This document shows positions 59,674-64,000 of a stretch of 64,000 bases of DNA, piece by piece (position 1 is the first letter of the stretch; every line of letters starts with the position of its first letter). The stretch spans positions 1,185,406-1,249,405 of the forward strand of contig NW_022985068.1 in the NCBI RefSeq assembly GCF_010015585.1. The letters run 5' to 3'. A program made the position numbers and the translations under genes. The notes beneath the pieces are model-generated. The model searched no databases. It was not told the origin of the DNA and was given only the letters and a program-made list of their open reading frames with translations. The stretch comes from Eremomyces bilateralis CBS 781.70 (taxonomy: Eukaryota > Ascomycota > Dothideomycetes > Eremomycetales > Eremomycetaceae).

Positions 59674-62599
59674 ATGGAGACCGCCATTCGATGGTCGCCC
59701 CACGCCACCGCCCAGAAACCGCGCTTCGTCCTCATCGACGTCGCCGTCAATCGAATTCGCCTCTGCGAGATCCAGAACATCCACAAGCAGACCTCCCAGG
59801 TCCGCTACCGCCAAGTCGCGCAGCGTGACAACCTCCCGAACTTCACCGCCTTCGACTGGTCAAAGACGCACGAGAACCTGATTGCGCTGGGCTCCCTCTC
59901 CGGCGAAGCAAACCTCCTACGTCTAGACGTCGACGCGACGGAGCCGGAGGCGCTGCGGTCGTTCCCCATCAAGAGCCAGCGGAAATGTAATTCCATCGCG
60001 TTCAGCTATCGGAACCTGCTCGCGACGGGGCTGGAGCGGGTGCGGAGTGACTTTTGCTTGCATATTTATGATCTGAATTCGGAGGGGCCAGCGGGGTCGC
60101 AGGAACCGATTCGGAAATTGTCGGGGTCGGAGGCCATCACGAGTGTGAAGTTCTTTGCGCGGGAACCGGACCTGGTGGCAGCGGGCGTCTCGAGAAGTTG
60201 TATTCGGATATGGGATTTGAGAGGTAAGGTTGAGAGCACTCGGTGAACTCCATATCTGACCTTGGGTAGAATCCGCGACAAGTGCAACGGCGCAATATCC
60301 AACTCGCCAGGTACACAACCTAGCGATTGATCCGCTAGACGATAACTACTTCGTCTCGGCCGGCCCGCCAGGTGACCCGGTTGTTTGTGTCTGGGACCGT
60401 CGCTTCGCCTCTCGAGCCGGCCCATCTACTCCTTCTAGTTCTGAACCTCCGGGACCGCTGCTGGAGATCAGGAACGCAATCGATACGAGCCAGCATCGCC
60501 CGTCGATCTGGAGCCTGCGGTTCTGTGGTGTCCGGCCAGGATGTTTTGGAATCTTGTCCAGCGCCGGTGAGATCAAGGTGATTGAGATTGCTCGATTTAA
60601 CGCTGCTTCTGGAGGTAGAAACAGTGGTTATGGTTCAGTGGAAGGATCTGTTACGAAGCCGCAATACCATGCGTCATTCACCCACAATGTCACATGGCCT
60701 TGGTATGACATGCACCGTGGACAACCAGAGAATAACCACGTGATGGCCTATGACTTTATGTCAGTTGGTCCCACGAAGAATCAATCCGTCATCGCGCTTC
60801 GATCATCACGCGAGGTCGAGATGATTGAGATTCCGTCAGCGCAGCCGGAGGTGGGTCTGAGCAACCTTGATGACCTCCTCGTTTGGAAGGAGTCGAGAAC
60901 GCTTGTGCCATCCAACCCATCCTTTGGGACGGTTGCAGAGGAACTGCTCGATATGCAGGTCCGAAAACTGGGTTCGGAGCACACTCGCAAATCCGCTTCT
61001 GACCAGATTGGCGGGGAGATTGCGGCGAGGATCGACAAGCTACACATCGACAGCAGCGCAAGTACAACAGCGAATGATGCGTCCGGTTCCAACTGGGATC
61101 TCCACGAGGAATTACTCCATATCGGCTTCCCCAAGACAAAGCTGGATTTCAGCGATATCCACACCTTGCTTTCCGTGCAACGTCGACGATGCCAAGAGGG
61201 CTATTTGTTCGATGTGAAGAAGAACAAGTCCATCGTAGCGAACGATAGGTGGCTTGTGGAGATGTGGGATACCGTCAAACGGTTTGAAGAGTTGGCAGTA
61301 GACCGTGGAATGATCGGCAATAACCTTGACTTGAGCTTCGTTGGAATCGCGGGCATTTGGAAGAATTCCTTCGGATCTAGCTACGTCAACCGAGTGCTAG
61401 GAAGCAGTTCTTCCGCCCATGACGAGTTCATCGACGCAGTTCGAGCCATTGTATCTGCCAAGGAACTCCCCGAATACGAGGGAGTAGAGACGGCATACCC
61501 CGAGCACCGACAGCTCTGCCTGGCAGTCTGCGGTTGGACTTTCGCTTCCGTAAACCGACTCCGTCAGAAGTGTCTCGAACTCATCGAAAATGGCGACCAC
61601 TACAAAGCGATTGCGATGGCGGTGTTTCGTGGGAGGAAAACTTTGGCGCTGGAGTTGTTGAAACAGTGTATCCGACAGAGACGCGTCGACAATATTGGTC
61701 TGGTGGCGGTTATCGCATGCGACACGGTTAATGAGGAACAGCGATCACTTTGTTCATGGATGGCCGACGAAACGAGCGATCCCTACTTGAAAGCGTTACT
61801 AAGCTACTTCGTCATCGGAGACTGGAAGGTTGTCGCGAGCATGAACAAAATCTCCCTCTCCGAGCGGATCGGCGTCGCCATGAATTACTTGGACGATGCC
61901 CGGCTCGGCGAATTCATTTCCATCGAAGAGCAAGGTGTCATCTTGTTCGGAAACATCGAAGGCATCATCTTCACCGGCCTGACAGATCGTGGCGTCGACC
62001 TCTTCCAGCACTACGTGGCCAAGTTCCACGACGTGCAGACCGCGGTGCTGGTGATGGCACACACGATCCCGCGATACCTCAGCGACATGCGCTTCGACTC
62101 TTGGAAATCCACCTACCTGAACCAGATGCAGGCATGGCAGGCGTACGTCCCCCGCACCAAGTTCAACATCCTCCACACCCGCAAGTCCATCGGCCCCGAC
62201 GGCAAACCCGTCATGAAGCCTCCACCCGCCCCGATCCGCGTCCGCTGCACGCACTGCCACGCCTTCCTTGGCGTCGACGCGCCCACCAAGACCAAAGAAA
62301 CCCCCACGCCCGCCCCGAACACCCGCCGCAATCCCGCCATGAACTCCGGCATCATGTGCCAGCAGTGCGGCAAGGCGATGCCGCGCTGCGGGATCTGCAT
62401 GCATTACCTGGGCAGCCCGGACCCGTCACGCAAGGGGGGCGTGGAGGCGCTGAAGGGGGAGGAGCTGATGTCGAGGCAGATTGTCTTCTGTGCGAAGTGT
62501 AAGCATGGGAATCATGATGGGCATGCGAAGTTGTGGTTCGCGAAACATCAGGTCTGTCCGGTGCCGGATTGTCAGTGTATGTGTGGGCTACTTCACTAG
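59674..62599 (+). CDS. SEA4: SEA/GATOR2 complex subunit SEA4 (Mios homologue)
   Basis: SEA4 is a beta-propeller subunit of the vacuole-bound SEACAT/GATOR2 complex that relays amino-acid status to TORC1; human Mios is the relative. Exons 59674-60223 and 60270-62599 give 959 residues. The N-terminal WD40 propeller starts METAIRWSPHATAQKPRFVL and includes NLIALGSLSGEANLLRLD, AITSVKFFAREPDLVAAGVS and VHNLAIDPLDDNYFVSAGPP. A helical solenoid fills the middle. The C-terminus is a RING/zinc-ribbon-like domain: CTHCHAFLG, CQQCGKAMPRCGICMHYLG, CAKCKHGNHDGHAKLW and CPVPDCQCMC, typical of the Mios/Sea4 family. The intron is 46 bp with CTGAC branch point. The chosen ATG immediately precedes the first propeller strand. 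Confidence 0.93.
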
Positions 62600-64000
62600 G
62601 GCTGTGGTTGGACGTTGAACGGGTGGATTTTCAATATTGACTATCATAGAATATCGAGCCATATTGGTAGTCGATAAAAGCCACGATTAGACCTTGCATC
62701 AAAGCAGACATGGAGTGAATATTCCCCACCATAGGTTCAGTTGGAACGTGGAGGTCTGGTCTCTGGAGGACATCAAGAATTCAAGATGTCTTCCAAGTTC
62801 CATCATGAATTCATCATGTTGTTGAATTGATAGTGGCAGCCTGGCTCAGGCCCCGAGGCAACCATGTTGAGTGGGTCTCATCCTGTTTCATCTTCGCGAA
62901 GCCCAAACATCATCTGAACCTCAACTGTCACAACCTTGCCCTCCAACTGGCTCTCCTTCACCAACTACTGTATCATCAGTCTCATACAACATCAAATACC
63001 CGCTGAGACCTTTATCCTGGTTCACTCTCGTTTCGCTTCGCAAGCCCTGTCCGCCGAAGTCTCGACTATCCTAACCTTCGACTTATGCCATTCGTGGACG
63101 GGATATCTCATACACCACGACTGCCGTGGCTTTGGAACCAGCCTCTATATTCCAACCATTTCTCGCTCGCGGGGTACGAGAATGTCAATGGTAGGTACCA
63201 ACACGCGCTCCAGTGAGATGCCGGACGCGAGGGACACGGTTGTAGGGCGTCCATAGGATCACCTCCGGGTTGGTATAGGGGTAGGCGTGAATTATGTACC
63301 TGATCCCGTTCAGTCACGAACCCGAGGCAGGGAGGGCATAGTCAGCAATTCTCCGGCGCGGTATGAAGGAGAAATCAAGGTAGTTCCATCCGAGTGTCGA
63401 GAACCACACAATTTACCCTAAAGAGATGAGATATGAATCGCTTCCCCATGTCATCCCTTGCTGTCGTTCGTCTCCTTCCTACAGTTTCGGGCAGCATCTC
63501 CACCCAGACTGTCCCAGATTCGTTCGGCCAAGCTTCCGTTCGATACTTAGTTTGGGCTTATACCCGCTGCATCGAAGCGGGACGGTCCATGTCTGATGGA
63601 GTGGTGGTGGTTTGTGCACATTTTTCCTGGCTCAAGGCTCGGTCTAGGAATCGCCAACATCCCCCGAGATCCGCTTCGTCTAGAGCCTAGCGTTCACGAT
63701 CCCCCATTCCTACTCATTCCTAGAAGTACAAGTCTCCTCTGTTGCCCATTCCATCCAAATTGTTCTCACTTTGGCTTCGTCGCTCCTTAATTCTTACGCC
63801 CGACTCTCTTTGGCTTCCCGACATTCATTTTCGACAGCATAGTGTTTGTTTCCTTTCCGCTCTGGCAGCAAAAGGTTCCCAACTAATGCTGCCAATCATT
63901 GGAATCGACTTTGATATACACCGCTTCGTCCCTCTCCCCTTCATTCCTATGCCCAACCACTTTCCTTGACCTGTTGACCCTAACCATCATATGTCATGAG
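62600..64000. other. Window end, no gene seen
   Basis: 3' flank of SEA4 and possibly the leader of a gene beyond the window, since 63.5-64.0 kb is pyrimidine-rich on plus. Frames here are short and lack domains. Confidence 0.5.

Noticed and set aside
1-64000. tRNA genes, CRISPR arrays, LTR or capsid-bearing elements
   Set aside because: By-eye search for B-box sequences, spaced direct repeats, reverse transcriptase or integrase motifs found nothing supportable; a dedicated scan could still find a tRNA.

Overview
The window is a piece of a filamentous ascomycete nuclear genome. Genes carry short spliceosomal introns, mostly 44-70 bp, with GTAWGT-like donors, CTRAY branch points and YAG acceptors. 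The gene set (Sec39, Hut1, Cti6, Sqt1, Efg1, ADP/ATP carrier, Erg24, Mrl1, SEA4, a plyC-type pectate lyase, a KN-homeodomain/C2H2 factor and Zn2Cys6 and MFS families) fits Eurotiomycetes, probably Eurotiales. The order-level placement is an inference from remembered protein similarity. Exon borders were worked out by hand from splice signals and reading phase; every multi-exon model listed closes in frame.

Layout. 1-9 kb, all minus strand: Sec39 (Dsl1 tether), Hut1 (UDP-galactose transporter) and a nine-exon MFS sugar/polyol transporter. 9-13 kb: gene-poor. 13-16.5 kb: a Zn2Cys6 transcription factor on plus whose zinc cluster is split by two introns, one of 633 bp. 16.5-22.6 kb: gene-poor, holding one or two small secreted-protein candidates and fragments of what may be decayed genes. 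22.6-32.3 kb: Cti6 on plus, then on minus a homeodomain-zinc-finger factor, two conserved fungal proteins of unknown function and a monocarboxylate-type MFS transporter. 34-37 kb, plus: ribosome-biogenesis neighbours Sqt1 and Efg1. 38-45.5 kb: ADP/ATP carrier and Erg24 on minus, Mrl1 on plus, a HAD phosphatase on minus. 45.5-48.9 kb: gene-poor. 48.9-52.7 kb, plus: a peroxisomal (AKL-ending) acyl-CoA ligase and a secreted pectate lyase. 52.7-56.7 kb: gene-poor, ending in the long pyrimidine-rich leader of a J-domain protein whose coding region contains a 370-bp run of N. 59.7-62.6 kb: SEA4/Mios, a SEA/GATOR2 subunit. The last 1.4 kb shows no gene.

Most genes are housekeeping, with no sign of a secondary-metabolite cluster. 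Loose functional links are ribosome assembly (Sqt1 next to Efg1), secretory and vacuolar traffic (Sec39, Hut1, Mrl1, SEA4) and plant-matter use (sugar transporter, pectate lyase, 4CL-like ligase), but these genes are not arranged as a single unit. I found no convincing new multi-gene system. The most unusual items are the split zinc cluster, the enlarged PHD loop of Cti6, the small secreted proteins, a roughly 0.2-kb inverted-repeat-bounded element and the coding-like fragments at 20.3-21.3 kb.
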